Counted from the stretch's first letter, positions 1-11,387 are shown. The stretch: 64,000 bases of DNA from Saposhnikovia divaricata (GCA_036435485.1 CM071596.1:65893001-65957000), one strand, 5' to 3'. The notes: a model not told the origin generated them from the letters alone. Translations and numbers: made by a program.

Positions 1-3
1 TAG

Positions 4-2820
4 ATGCTTGGCTTCAAGGAAAGAATGACATCTCTCTCAGAAGGTCTCCAGTACCTCAGAGAAGAATACATCACTTCATTAGGGTCCAATGCCAAATCTC
101 TCACCCCTACTGATGTGTATGAAGCAGTGAATGACAGCTACAAGGGCATTCTGAAGGCTTCACACTACCTTGGCAAAGGTCTAGAGACAGAAGTTAATGA
201 AGTGTGTTCAGCCACAACCAAGGAGGTGCATGAGATAAAGAGGACTTTTGATTCCAAATTCTGTCAATTGGAGATTGTAGTCAAGGACATTCTAGCCTGT
301 AAGTCTACCTGCACCAAGATGGACAATGGTTTGGCTATTCTCAAGGATGCTGTCACAAGCCTAGGGCACAAATTCCAAAATCTCACTGATCAGACAACTA
401 AAGCCAATGCCATGCTCAGGACCCTCTTTGCAAATCAATAAGGAGACAAGCTGGTCACTGAGGTCCCTGTGCATGAGATGTCTAGGTTTGAAGTGCAGAG
501 ACTTAAAGAACAATCCCTGTCTGGCTTCAAATCCTCTGCATTGTTCAGCAAGGTAGATGCACTTGAAAAGGAGGTAGCTACTCTCACTTAGTCTAATGCT
601 CATCTTACAGACAAGGTACAGACTCTTACTGAGCAGTTGAACACTCAAGCCACCACCACAGCTGATGTTCTCCTGCATCATTAATCAATGTTGTCTGCAA
701 TGATGAAGCACATGGGTCTCCCTCTACCTGACGAATCTTCAACCCCAAAGGTCACTCCTACAGCCTCTGTGCCTGACAACAAGCCTAAGGGGGAGAAGAG
801 GACATCAAGAAATTCAAATACAAAGGGGGAGAAACCACCAGCAGTAAAGGGCATCAAAATCATTGAAGGTGGTCATCAAAGAACTTCCAAATCTCTAACT
901 CATGTGCCTGGCAAAGGAAAAGACAAAGTTGATGAGCCTCCTATTTCTCTGCCAGCTGTCACTCTACCAACTGTGCACATCACTACTTCCAGTGGTCAAA
1001 AGCAATCTAGTACAACCACAGTGGTTACAGGGAGTATGCTATCCGACAGACCTCAAATCACCATATCTAAGAGTGCCAAGCCAGTATAAGTGAAGGTGGT
1101 CACTGAGGCCAAGCTACAAGAAATTGCAAACTCAAATGTCTATCATGATGATGCATTCTTGGAGTTTCTGAAAGTTTCAAGAGAACGGGCTGGTGATGCT
1201 TTATCATATCATGGGAGTTTGAAGAGTCAGATTGACTTTCTCACTGTAGTACCAAGGAGAGTTGATGGCCTATGGCTCAAAGAGATAATGATGGTAGGAA
1301 AGAATAAGATATGGCACTTAACCATCAACACTCTACAGGGTCTAAAGCACTCAGAAGTGGATGTGTTTCTTGGAATGATTGAAAAGAAGGATGAAAACTG
1401 CAAGAGTCTCTTTGAAGAGTTAAGGGATGGTCAACCAGCAAGGCTTCCTGAAGTATTCACAAATCCTAGAACCATCATCTATCAGGCTGCAACAAGAATT
1501 GATGATATCAAGCAGCTGGTCATCCCTAAGCATCTAATTCCTCAGAACAAATCTCTCATTATTGCCATCATTGAGCAGCTAAACAAGAAGAAGGGTTTAA
1601 GACCAGCAGAAGAATTGGAAGCTATATCTTATCTCAGGTCATACATTGCAACTGGCATTGTACCTGAATCTGCTAAGTTCAACCCTAGCAAGGATGGTGA
1701 TCAAGACAAGGATGGAGACAAAAGTGATGGAAGGAGAAGGCATCACAAGAGTGATAAGGGTGATGAACATAAAAAGAAGAAGAAGGATGGTAAGGAGAAG
1801 AAGAATGATGATGACCAAGGTAAAGTCTCTGAGAGGAAGAGTGGAAGACAGCAAGCCTTAGGCATTGCTGACAGTAACCTCACCACATCACAAGACTCTA
1901 AGTCTAGGGTGAATACTGTTAGCAGTGACCTACCAAAATCTCCATCTATGGCTTCTGCAACTGTCTTGCCACCTCAATAAGAGAAGAAGATTCAAGTCAA
2001 GAAACCATCTGTATATTTTAAAAAGCAAACTGCTAATGGAATACTACAATGGTCCACAAACAAAGGTCACATGCTACTGCTAGGAAACCATGTTAAAAGG
2101 ATCAAATTCAAACAAGCTGCAAGGAAACCAAAGCTATCCAAATCAAGGACTCTGACAATCTATCCAGGCTTAAAACTCAAACCACTAGATGAAGATTTTG
2201 ATGAAGACCAACTGCAATTCTTACAAGCTCAAAGAATCTACCATGTTGCCATTGTTGATAACTGCCTTGAGATCAAATATACTGATGGAAGGGAGGAGAA
2301 ATTCAAACAAGGAGGATGTCAACACTGGGGCAAGCTACATGACATAGAAAGAATCATTGCAATGTTGAGCTCAAAAGATAAAGTTGAAAGAGTATGGAAG
2401 CTGGAGATAATTGATTTTGTGAAGATGGAGAGAGATCATGAGGAGAGAATCAGAAAAGAGTGTCTTGAGAAATGGCTAGCAAGGGAGAAAGAAATTGAGA
2501 GACTGGAGATTGAAGCAGAAAAGCTAAGGGCAAAGGGATTGTTTAGAGTTCAGTTTAACCCCTATGTGGTGAAGTATATGAGGAGAAATGGGGATCAGGT
2601 CCACATCAGAATGAATCTACTCAACCACTATCCTGCAAACATTCTGAAACCAGTACTTGAAGATTTCAAAGACTCAATTTTGCTTGAAGAATTGGATGCT
2701 ATGGCAGAAATAATAAAAGCTATGGATGAGAATACAAGGAAGGAGAAAGAAAGAAGACAGAAAGCATATGATGATTTGCAAGACAAGGCTATGGAAAGGG
2801 AAACAAATGACAATGGCTAG
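4..2820 (+). pseudogene. Decayed post-pol (env-like position) ORF of the copia element
   Basis: One reading frame stays open over about 939 codons apart from five stops (TAA 439, TAG 589, TAA 682, TAA 1087, TAA 1978); there is no frameshift. The first part (4-680) is rich in heptad-like Leu/Lys/Glu patterns and may be coiled coil. A Ser/Thr/Pro/Lys-rich linker follows (700-1080), then a compact domain of about 200 residues (1090-1690) and a very basic Lys/Asp tract (about 1725-1815). The last 250 residues (2071-2820) contain a Glu/Lys-rich probable coiled coil. No RT, integrase or protease motif is present. I do not recognise a named domain. By position it matches the accessory or env-like ORF seen downstream of pol in SIRE-type copia elements, but no function is claimed. 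Confidence 0.6.
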
Positions 2821-2979
2821 TACTTCATCATAGGCTGTAAGATTACTCACCCTGTAGTTCTATTTACATTGCTAATCGAAATTCATACATGTACTGTCAA
2901 GTTTTATCTTTATGTATGTTAGGCTTGTTATCAGACATGAAATTGTGACTAAGGGTCTTACTCACAATTTGGGGGAGAT
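2821..2979 (+). other. Element 3' untranslated region with polypurine tract
   Basis: Non-coding stretch between the last ORF and the LTR. It ends in TTTGGGGGAGAT (2968-2979), the usual copia polypurine tract that primes plus-strand synthesis, directly before the LTR start TGTTAG. Confidence 0.7.
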
Positions 2980-4257
2980 TGTTAGTCACAGAGGCATGCC
3001 TGAATACATCTAATAACAAGCCTAAGTATGTGTAATGCTATGCATTACCTACATGACCTCTTAACTGAGGGAACCTCTAGTTGTAGAGTTTCTATTTGTT
3101 CTGTACTTGTAATAGGCATCAAATCCTAGTTGTGTAACTGTACTTATAAAGTCAAGAATAATGCTTGAAAGAAGTTCCAAGGTTCATGCCTCAAGCAAGG
3201 AGATAAAGACTGCCAAAATAATCACAGTTGGGATTTGAAGAAATGAAGGATTTGCCTAAGTACCAATTCGAGAAGTACATTTGTCTATTCGAGAAGTCTA
3301 GCATTCGAGAAGTCATAGATTCGATACCTCATTCGATATCTCAGAATACACTGTTCGATATCTCATTCGATACTCAGAGATTCGGTATGTCTATTACTCT
3401 ATTCGAGAACTCATGGAGTCAACAAGTCAAAGCATCATTCGAGTTCTCTAATAGTCAACAAGTCAATGCTCTATTCGATATCTCAAGGACTAAAGAAGCT
3501 ATTCGACATCTCAGGGATTCGATATGTCAAAATGCTCTATTCGATATCTCAAGGAGTCCCAGAGAAAAGAGCTATTCGAGAAGTGATTCGATATGTCAAT
3601 ATAACGCTATTCGAGAACTCAGAGTTATCGATTAAGTCAATTCGAGTTCTCGAATCAATCACTCAGCCACTTCTCGAATACATTCTTGGAGACAAAATAC
3701 TGAAGAATTGTACAAGTCAGAAACCTGCAACAAGCCAAGACGCTTTATTTGACTATGTACTATAAACCACATTGGAAAGCCTACAAAGAAGCTTGGAGAG
3801 ATAAGATAAAGGGACAAGGAGCTAATGAAGTGGATCTGAACAGGCTTTGCAAAGTCAAATCTGTAGCCGTTTGGACTCTTACTCAAATGAGATAGACATA
3901 CTGGAAAGTAGTTTGTTTTACCTACCTTATTTGTAGTAAGTAGGTGTATCCATGTCTATAAGGATACAGCCTCACTTCCTTAGCAGACAAGTTTTTAGAG
4001 ATAAGATCAGAAGAATTATCTCTCTGAGAAAAAAGAAGCTGAGAATACTATCATTTGTATTCACAGATTGTAGCAAAATCTTTATCTAATAAAATATTAG
4101 ATTAAAGTGATATTGTGTTGTGTTTGTCTTTGTTATCTGTACTTACATATCTCACACACTCAACACATATCTTGTTGCAAAGATTCAAGAACAAAGAAAA
4201 GTTCAAGAATCCATTCACCCCCCCTCTGTATTCTTTTACTGTATTCAATACTCAACA
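2980..4257 (+). repeat. 3' LTR of the copia element
   Basis: About 1278 bp, from TGTTAG after the polypurine tract to CAACA at 4257, where LINE coding sequence begins. TATA-like sequences occur near 3144 (TATAAA) and 3955 (CTATAAGG); the second is the better candidate for the promoter because the motif array at 3267-3678 would then lie in U3. No second LTR copy is in the window, so the left boundary rests on the tract and the TG start. Confidence 0.7.
3267..3678 (+). promoter_or_regulatory. Dense TTCGA motif array in LTR, heat-shock-element-like
   Basis: About eighteen copies of TTCGA occur in roughly 400 bp. They fall into two main forms, TTCGAGAA(G/C) and TTCGATATCTC. The first form contains TTCnnGAA, the core of a heat-shock element, on + at about 3267, 3288, 3304, 3402, 3575 and 3610 and as its reverse complement near 3647 and 3671. 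Spacing is irregular, so this is a motif cluster and not a clean tandem repeat. Heat-factor binding is an inference from the motif only. Confidence 0.5.
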
Positions 4258-5150
4258 TCTTCTACAATGGCTCCGAAGAAAAGAAAGCTATCGTCGGCAA
4301 ACAAGTGAGAAATGACATGAGCTGTTGAGCTTATTTTGCAACCATGGATCGTAGCATTTGCAGACGCTTGATCCATTAAATTTGACAAGCCTTCTACACA
4401 GATAGAAATAGATAAGGGGATAAAGGGTCCCCTTTTCTTAACCCTCGTTTAGGAATTACTGGTCCAATCAAAGAACCGTTGAGACAGAATTGATAAGACA
4501 CTGTTCTGACACACAAGAGCATCCAGTCGATCCATTTCTCCGAAAAATTCATTACTCTCATTCTATACTTCAAAAACTTCCAGCTAACTCTGTTGTAAGC
4601 TTTACTAATATCAAGTTTGAGAGCAACTTCTCCCTCATTTCCTCTATTTTTCAGCCTCATGTGATGAATCATCTCGAAAGCAATGAGAACATTGTTAATT
4701 ATGCTCCGCCCTTGTACGGAAGCTGATTGATTTTCTGATATTACTGCGGGCATGATATTATTAAGCCTATTCGCCAACACCTTAGCCAAAATTTTGTACA
4801 AGACATTGCAGAGTGCTATTGGACGGAGATCACCCATTCTCGCTGCATCTGACTTTTTAGGGATGAGTACAACATTCGTGTTGTTAAGACTATTAAGAAA
4901 GATCTTGGTATCCAACCAGCTTTTGCAGTAATTAAACACTTCCAGACCCATGACATTCCAAAAATTTTGGAAAAAGGCTGGGTTTAAGCCATCTGGACCT
5001 GAATCTTTATCCGAATGCATCTATTCAACTGCTATCGTGAACTCCCCAGTTGTGCATTCTGTTCCTCTGTGACGTGTGGGCATTCCATATGCTCAAAATC
5101 TTCTTAAACAGTGACTCCTGTGAATAGTTTGGAAAAATAGTTAAAAACAA
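4258..5150 (-). pseudogene. LINE reverse transcriptase fragment
   Basis: Read on the minus strand, the 208-codon segment 5020-4394 covers the fingers and palm of a plant L1-type RT: SGPDGLNPAFF, VLIPKK, LRPIALCNV, and KLDISKAYNRVSW with RKGDPLSPYLF. A one-base deletion near 4394 shifts the frame, after which the match continues to the catalytic FADD motif near 4295 and stops exactly at the copia LTR end (4257). Homology fades near 5150, with stops in the last 130 bases. It is truncated on both sides; the missing 3' half should lie beyond the copia element to the left. It appears to be a different LINE copy from the two longer ones in the window. Confidence 0.85.
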
Positions 5151-5372
5151 TATCTTAGTAACAAAACGTTGTTATTTAATATATATAACACTTATAACAA
5201 AAAATTATAAATAATTCTTAGTAACCACACATTTGTTAAATTACTTGATAAAAAAAGAAAATAGTTATACCAATAAGTTCCAACATGTTTCTAGTATATT
5301 ATATATAATCTAATGAAATAGAAAAAAACATCCCAAAAAATATGAAATATTTAAATTATATTTTAGGCTAAA

Positions 5373-5414
<42 letters not shown>

Positions 5415-6193
5415 GCAAGAAAATCATTAAAACAAAAAATTAAAATACAATTAACCACACAATCAACAAAAATTCTATAAAGAAAATATTAGAAAAAAAA
5501 ACACTAAAATGTATAAAAAACACAAAATGATTAGAAATGACACCCAACCTTAACAAAATATATTCTACAGAACAAACTCTAATTTAAAACAAAATTGAAG
5601 ACCACGGATTACTACAATATTGTACACATAAAGAAATCTAAACCAACATAAAAAAAACAAAAACATATAAAGGAAAAAAATTAAAAATTTAATTGCACAT
5701 ATTTCAATTATATTACATCTAACCTAATATGAATTTTTTTTTTGAAATAATCAAAAAACAAACCATAAATTTTAAATTGTAATTTACATTAAAACAAATA
5801 AACACCCTTTAAGGAAAAAAATATTTCAAAAATATGAAAAAAGATATATTTAAAAATTTAATAACAAACAAAATTCTAAAAAATCATACTAAAAATATGG
5901 AACACCAAAAAAACCAAATATTTAATTTGTAAAGATTATAGATTCTGTACTACATGAAAATAAATACAAAAAATCAACAAAAAAACCCAAACATAAAAAA
6001 ACATATTGATTAACTACAAATAATATTTCAACAAAACCCCTAAGATAATTTAATAACTTAAAAATTACAAAAACATTAAATTCTATAATCGAGGAAAAAA
6101 ATGATAACTAACAAAAAACCAAAACAATTTCAATAATTATTATTATAAGTTCACATAATTTTTTTGTTTTTGCAAGATAAGTTTACAAACATT

Positions 6194-6224
<31 letters not shown>
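5151..6224. other. AT-rich intergenic sequence with (TA)n tracts
   Basis: Very AT-rich DNA with short A runs and no credible ORF. It contains (TA)n at about 5377-5410 and (AT)n at about 6197-6224, the latter directly abutting the fold-back element. Nothing else recognised. Confidence 0.7.
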
Positions 6225-6227
<3 letters not shown>

Positions 6228-6805
6228 TCCCCTTCTAGAGAGAACTTGTTAGATAGAGAATTGGAGAGAACCATATAATTTTTTTTGATTCTACAGTAGA
6301 ACCAAATTTGTTCTTTAATTTTTTATCGCAAATTTTTTTTTAAATTCCAAAAAAAAAAATTCTGACCTGCCACGTCATCACTGTCACGTCAGCAGTGATG
6401 ACGTGGCACTGCCACGTCAGCAGTGACGTCATCACTGTTGACGTGGCAGTACCACGTCATCACTGCAGACGTCACTGATGATGTGGCAGTGTCACACCAG
6501 CACTTCTGTCGTCACTGCTGACGTGGCAGTGGCACGTCAGCAGTGACGTGGCAGTGCTGACGTGGCATTGTCACGTCAACAGACTTTTTTATAAAATTTT
6601 TTTAAAAAAAAATTTAAATTTTAAAAAAAAAATTGGTTCTTTTACAGAATCAGCAAATTGGTCTTTTTTTAATTATAGAACCAAAAAGAATTGGTATTTT
6701 TTTTATAAAACCAAAAAATTAGAACTTTGATTCTATTATAGAATCATAAAATTGGTAGTTCTCTCATATTCTCCATATAAGGAGGTCCTCTCTAGAATAA
6801 TGGCC
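6225..6805. mobile_element. Fold-back/MITE-like element between (TA)n tracts
   Basis: The left end (GAGTCCCCTTCTAGAGAG) and the reverse complement of the right end (GGCCATTATTCTAGAGAG) pair imperfectly, and further matching blocks (GAGAGAAC, TGATTCTA, runs of T) continue inward on both arms. Both ends abut (TA)n runs, about 6197-6224 and 6813-6845, so the element sits in, or created, a TA microsatellite. There is no coding capacity. The centre (6370-6581) is an array of ACGT motifs. The superfamily cannot be assigned from the ends alone. Confidence 0.6.
6370..6581. promoter_or_regulatory. Cluster of 13 ACGT (CACGTC/GACGTGG) motifs
   Basis: Thirteen ACGT cores in about 210 bp, mostly as CCACGTCA or TGACGTGGC, with one perfect TGACGTCA palindrome. 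The array is internally palindromic, linked by (C)AGCAGTG / CACTGCTG-type spacers. ACGT-core sites are bound by plant bZIP factors (G-box, C-box and TGA types). The array lies about 1.1 kb upstream of the WOX13 start codon. Binding and any effect on the gene are inferred. Confidence 0.5.
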
Positions 6806-6852
<47 letters not shown>

Positions 6853-7021
6853 AAGAATCCAAAAAATTAAATAAAAAATAATTATAAAAGCAATTCGTTC
6901 ATAGCACGGGTTTAAAACTACTGTCTGGTCATTACCATATTCAAGTACATTAATATTGACAAGTACAATTTACAATGATTTGATACAAATTTTTTTCTTC
7001 CCAAGATTACGATATATAGTA

Positions 7022-7291
7022 CTCCCTCCGTCCCTCTTTAGTTGGCACATTTGCAAAAAAAATTTATCCCTAAATAGTTGTCACATTCCTTGTTCTAATA
7101 CATATTTTTACTAATTTTTCCATATATACCCCTTTATTCTAATATCAATGTTTGACTTTATATTTAATATATACACTCATAACTCTTCATTTAATGTTAA
7201 GATTAAGGGCAAACATGGAAACAAATTACATAATTAATTCTTAATATGTGTGTTTTTTGCAAATGTGCCAACTAAAAAGGGACAGAGGGAG
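7022..7291. mobile_element. Stowaway-like MITE (270 bp)
   Basis: Begins CTCCCTCCGTCCCTCTTTAG and ends with its near inverted copy, ...AAAAAGGGACAGAGGGAG; inner arms TTGGCACATTTGCAAA and TTTGCAAATGTGCCAA also match. It is flanked on both sides by TA (7020-7021, 7292-7293). The CTCCCTCCGT end plus TA duplication is the classical Stowaway (Tc1/mariner-type) signature. It has no ORF. It lies 376 bp upstream of the WOX13 ATG. Confidence 0.9.
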
Positions 7292-7489
7292 TAATATAGA
7301 ACTAATTTTTATTCAAGATTACGAAATTTTTTGGACATAAATTCAAACGCACGAACCTAACACAAAGACACACAGCCACAGGGGGTTGCTGCTGTTTATT
7401 GTCCTCCACCCCTTTTGTCTTTATTGTCCGCCATTTCCTTCACTTTGTCGCTACCCCTTTTTCTTCTTCTTGTCCTACCAATACCCACT

Positions 7490-7621
7490 CCCCCCCCCCT
7501 CTCTCTCTCTCTCGTATACACACACAGTCTCTCTCTCTCGTATACACTCTCTCTCTCTCTCTCTCGTATACTCTCTCTCTCTCTCTCTCTCGTATACACA
7601 CTCAGTCTCTCTCTCTCTCTA
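7490..7621 (+). promoter_or_regulatory. (CT)n / GAGA-type tract in WOX13 leader
   Basis: Long CT dinucleotide runs interrupted at intervals by CGTATACA. It directly precedes the WOX13 coding start (46 bp from its end to the ATG), so it is probably 5' UTR or core promoter. CT/GA tracts are common in plant leaders and are bound by BPC (GAGA-binding) proteins. The tract yields long spurious Ser/Leu and Arg/Glu ORFs in several frames, which are ignored. Confidence 0.6.
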
Positions 7622-7667
7622 CAGACACATATATTAACCAGGTTGCGGTGAGGAAGGATAGGAAAGA

Positions 7668-10363
7668 ATGGATTGGGAAAACAACCCAGAAGAAGGAAAA
7701 AATACACTTGCTAGTAACAATACTACAACTGTTAATACCAATATTAATCCTAATAACAATAATAATGGTGGTAGTGGGATGTTTGTGAAAGTGATGACTG
7801 ATGAACAAATGGAGGTTCTTCGCAAACAAATAGCAGTTTATGCTACTATTTGTCAACAACTTGTTGATTTGCACAAGTCCCTCACCAATCAACACGATCT
7901 TGCTGGTACCCCTACCTTTTATACTCTTTGTACCTATTTATATGTTTGTATGGTTGTTGGGTTGTTAATCTGTTATGCTTATTAGTCACTGTTTTTCTGG
8001 TAGTTAACGGTGATACTAATCATGGGTTGTTTCTATTATTAAATATTAAATGTTGTTTGTATCTTTGTTATTGGTTGACACTTTTGTTTGTGCTTTTATG
8101 AGGTTATATTGATTGGTTGATCTTTTATAAGGGTTTATCATTTATGATCTGGGAAGTGGAAATTAAGAAATTGAGTTGGATTTTTCCGAAATCCGAGACT
8201 AGTTTCTTAATATGCTTTAGTTTTGTCCATTTGATTATTCTAGAATGTTTTGTTAGAACTTAGAAGTCATAATTCATTACAGAAATATGTCCTTCGCTGA
8301 TCTTTTGTTTAACTACGAGTCCAACTACCTAGATCTTGGAGTACAATGCGTGCTTGACCTGCCATTCCATAGAATTTGGCCCATCTATACCTTTTTGTAG
8401 GATTAGATAATTTTTGCATTCTTTGTTTGAATTCATCATATAGATGATCTTCATTTGTCAATTTTTAATTTTAGATTTTAGGAAGTTTGAAACAAGCGAA
8501 TGCTGTTTAAACACAGACCAACTTCACAACCTTAAAATTTTCTTAAACATAACTGTTCAAAGTATTTGAATTATGATATTGGCCATTCCACATGCCTATA
8601 CTCTTCATTGTTAGTGATAGATAGTTATTGCAATTGCAAATCACAAGTATTTATTGATCATTGATAGTGAATGAACTACTATTTCTTGATTTTTTGTCCT
8701 TTTTAAAAGTTTCTTGCTCTTGTTTTTCAGGAGTCAGAATGGGAAATCCGTATTGTGACCCGTCTATGGGCCACAAAATTACTGGTAGACAGAGGTGGAC
8801 TCCGACACCTGTGCAACTTCAAATTCTTGAACGTATGTTTGAGCAGGGTAATGGAACTCCAAGCAAGCAGAAGATCAAAGAGATCACCTCTGAATTGTCT
8901 CAGCATGGCCAGATTTCTGAAACTAATGTTTATAATTGGTTCCAAAATAGACGTGCTCGATCGAAAAGAAAGCAACAGGTTTCTGCACCAAACAATGCTG
9001 AATCTGAAGTGGAGACAGAGGTTGACTCACCTAATCATAATAAAACAAAGTCCGAGGATTTTCAATCACAGCATGAGTCAGCTCCAAGGTCTGAAGAGCT
9101 CTGCTTTCAAAACCCCGAGATAAGTTCTGGGATGCATAGCTTAGATCCAGGGTCCCATAAAGTGGAGCCTGTATATCCATCTGGTTCCAGTTCAAAGCCT
9201 GCTGCAAGTATGGGCCAAATGTCCTTTTACGGAAGCATGTTGTCAAATCCAAGTATGTATACTCATACATCTGCTATATAGTTTCATCTTACTTTAATCC
9301 TTTTTAAATGGTTTACTTTGATCCATTTACTCATAATTTAGTCTCACGAGGATAGTTAAATTTTGAGCACTTTTTTCTTTTGACCTTTTTTATGTCAAAT
9401 AATAATTGGTATATTGATAGTATGATGGCTGTTAATGTGGTGGTTGTTTGCAGACTGTTCTATTTTCTTTTACTTATTTTCTAAACTGTGTAATCCAACT
9501 TTACTAGCTCTTAGCCCACAATCCACATGATTGAATATCCATGTACTCGATCATTTTCCATATTGTCTGGCCTTGTTTCTTAGTTTGCATATTTCCCTTT
9601 CTTTCTGCTCTGTACTTGAATTGGAGCTGCATTTTTTGTCAGAATGTTGGTGTTGAGTAGTATCATTTTTATCTTTTATCTGCTACCTACATAAATCAAA
9701 TACTTAGGATGAGATCAAATTTCACTCTAGTTTTTTTTTTTTTTTTAAATCTTTTAGATACAGTTGATTGACTAAAAGTTCCAAAAGTCATGCATGTCCT
9801 TCCAGTTAATAAGAACTTCTGTATAAGATATATAGATGACTAAAGAGACTTAAGAATATCTCTGAGACACTTCTCAAGTTGTAGATTGTTACATGTAAGC
9901 TGATAAACAAAGAAAGGGAAGTGAAAAAGACAAAGGAGATTGGTTTTATTAATGTACATTATTCAACTACCAAATATTGGGCAGCTTGGCTATGCTTGCA
10001 TTTTTTCTCGTCGCCGCACATGCTTTAAAAATGGAATTTACTCTAGCCTAATGAAGTACTCATTACATGATCCCAGTTTAAAGTATTTCAAACAATGTCA
10101 CTACATACTGTATACAGTGCCACGAGTCTATACAACAGAACACACTAGAAAAATGAGCATGTTCATTTTCATATGATAGGTGTCTTCCCTGCCATCTTTC
10201 CGCTGAAACTCTTTCTAGTTCAACTTGATAATAAAATCATGAATGTTTTTATTGTCTAATAAATGAATAAATTGTAGGAATGGACCACTTGATTGGGAAG
10301 ATGGAGAATCCTGGAAACTACAGTGCGTATATGCATCCAGATGACTATAATATGTCAGGTTGA
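7668..10363 (+). CDS. WOX13: WUSCHEL-related homeobox protein, WOX13 clade
   Basis: Three exons: 7668-7905, 8731-9252 and 10278-10363, with GT-AG introns, encode 281 residues (Arabidopsis WOX13 is close to this length). Exon 1 carries an Asn-rich stretch and the clade-typical block EQMEVLRKQIAVYATIC. Exon 2 holds the homeodomain at about residues 98-161, with RQRWTPTPVQLQILE in helix 1 and the recognition helix NVYNWFQNRRARSKRK. Exon 3 encodes MDHLIGKMENPGNYSAY and the short acidic C-terminus. There is no WUS-box, as expected for this ancient clade. The protein should be a nuclear DNA-binding factor; WOX13 relatives act in fruit patterning, tissue repair and cell fate. Splice phases join cleanly and no break is seen. 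The start codon gives the complete conserved N-terminus. Confidence 0.95.
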
Positions 10364-11337
10364 AGCCGATCTATCACACTGCAGTTGTACAGGTTACATT
10401 GAATCTAAAGCAGATGAGCGTGGATAGAGTTCATATGCTTGAAATCTGTTGCCAAAAAAATGAGGAAATATATAAAGTATGTACTTGCACATTAAACCGA
10501 GGTTTTGCTTTGCAAGACTAGTGGATTTGTTGGTTTGACATGATGTTTGGAGTACTCTAGCTTTGGTATTTGCTTTACTGGGAAGATAGATTGCTTTGAT
10601 CATATTATAGTGTTGCATTTATGTTAATTTTTGGTGTTTCACTGTTTCGGTGTTTGTATTATATTGTTAAGTTACATTGTAGATTATATGGTCAGGTGTA
10701 CTTCCAAATTCCAATGCAATATTTTTGTCATGGAAGAGTCATTTTGATATTTGAAAAAGTTTATACCAATGGCTTAGTTCCGATTAAATTCCTACGGAGA
10801 ATGAGGATTAATCCTTACCACTAGGCCCCGGATATTCGATTCAGTCAGATCCGTAGCTAAATTAGAGGGTGTGGATTCTTTCAAAAAAAAAATCTGATTC
10901 ATTAATATTTCGATGTAAAATCCCAAAAATCTTAATGAATTCAGATATGAATTTAAGGTTATTCAATCCGAATCCGATCCGTAGGTTTACTAGACTACCT
11001 CGTGATACTTTGTTCTGTTATATCTTTGTCATCTGTTTTGTTGGACTTATCAATTAAATTATATCAAAATATTACCTCTCATTTATTTGTTAACTGAATT
11101 ATGAATAGAAGAAATTCAAACGGACAAGACTCGGCGAATCTATAAAAGCACCGACCTTTTTTATGAGGATAACACAGCCCAACCGCTCCACTAATCATAC
11201 AAAGTTTTATTAGAGGCGTAATTTAAGGCAACAAAACTTTTTAATAAGTAAGGCCCGGTGCCAAAGCCAATCCCACTCGACACAAATGATTTTTCTAACT
11301 TAAACAAATACATTAGCATGTTGTCAAATTATAACTT
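10364..11337. other. WOX13 3' flank and intergenic DNA
   Basis: The first few hundred bases should be WOX13 3' UTR; polyadenylation could not be placed. The rest is unremarkable AT-rich DNA without a credible ORF, ending at the LINE-1 target-site duplication. Confidence 0.5.
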
Positions 11338-11387
11338 TCACAAACTCCATTTTTTTTTTTTTTTGACGAACAAGAGATTTTTATTAC

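Larger units (their letters stand above)
1..4257 (+). mobile_element. Ty1/copia-like LTR retrotransposon, 3' half
   Basis: The window opens inside this element. It shows a long post-pol coding region (4-2820), a purine-rich tract GGGGGAGA just before 2980, and one 3' LTR that starts TGTTAG and ends CAACA at 4257. Immediately after 4257 the sequence reads as LINE reverse transcriptase on the other strand, which fixes the right end and shows that the element landed in a LINE. The first five bases outside, TCTTC, should be the target-site duplication; its partner is left of the window. The purine tract and TGTT ends fit copia elements. The long extra ORF after pol recalls SIRE/Maximus-type elements, but no pol is visible here, so the lineage is inferred. 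Confidence 0.75.

Noticed and set aside
1..2820. The frame reads through if TAA/TAG meant Gln, as in ciliates
   Set aside because: WOX13, PIG-H and LHT use the standard code with normal stops, and the organism is clearly a plant; C-to-T decay is simpler.
3235..3765. ORFs 3228-3635 and 3466-3765 as repeat proteins
   Set aside because: Their repeats simply translate the TTCGA motif array in the LTR.
7386..7788. Several overlapping Ser/Leu- or Arg/Glu-rich ORFs
   Set aside because: Produced by the CT dinucleotide tract in every frame.
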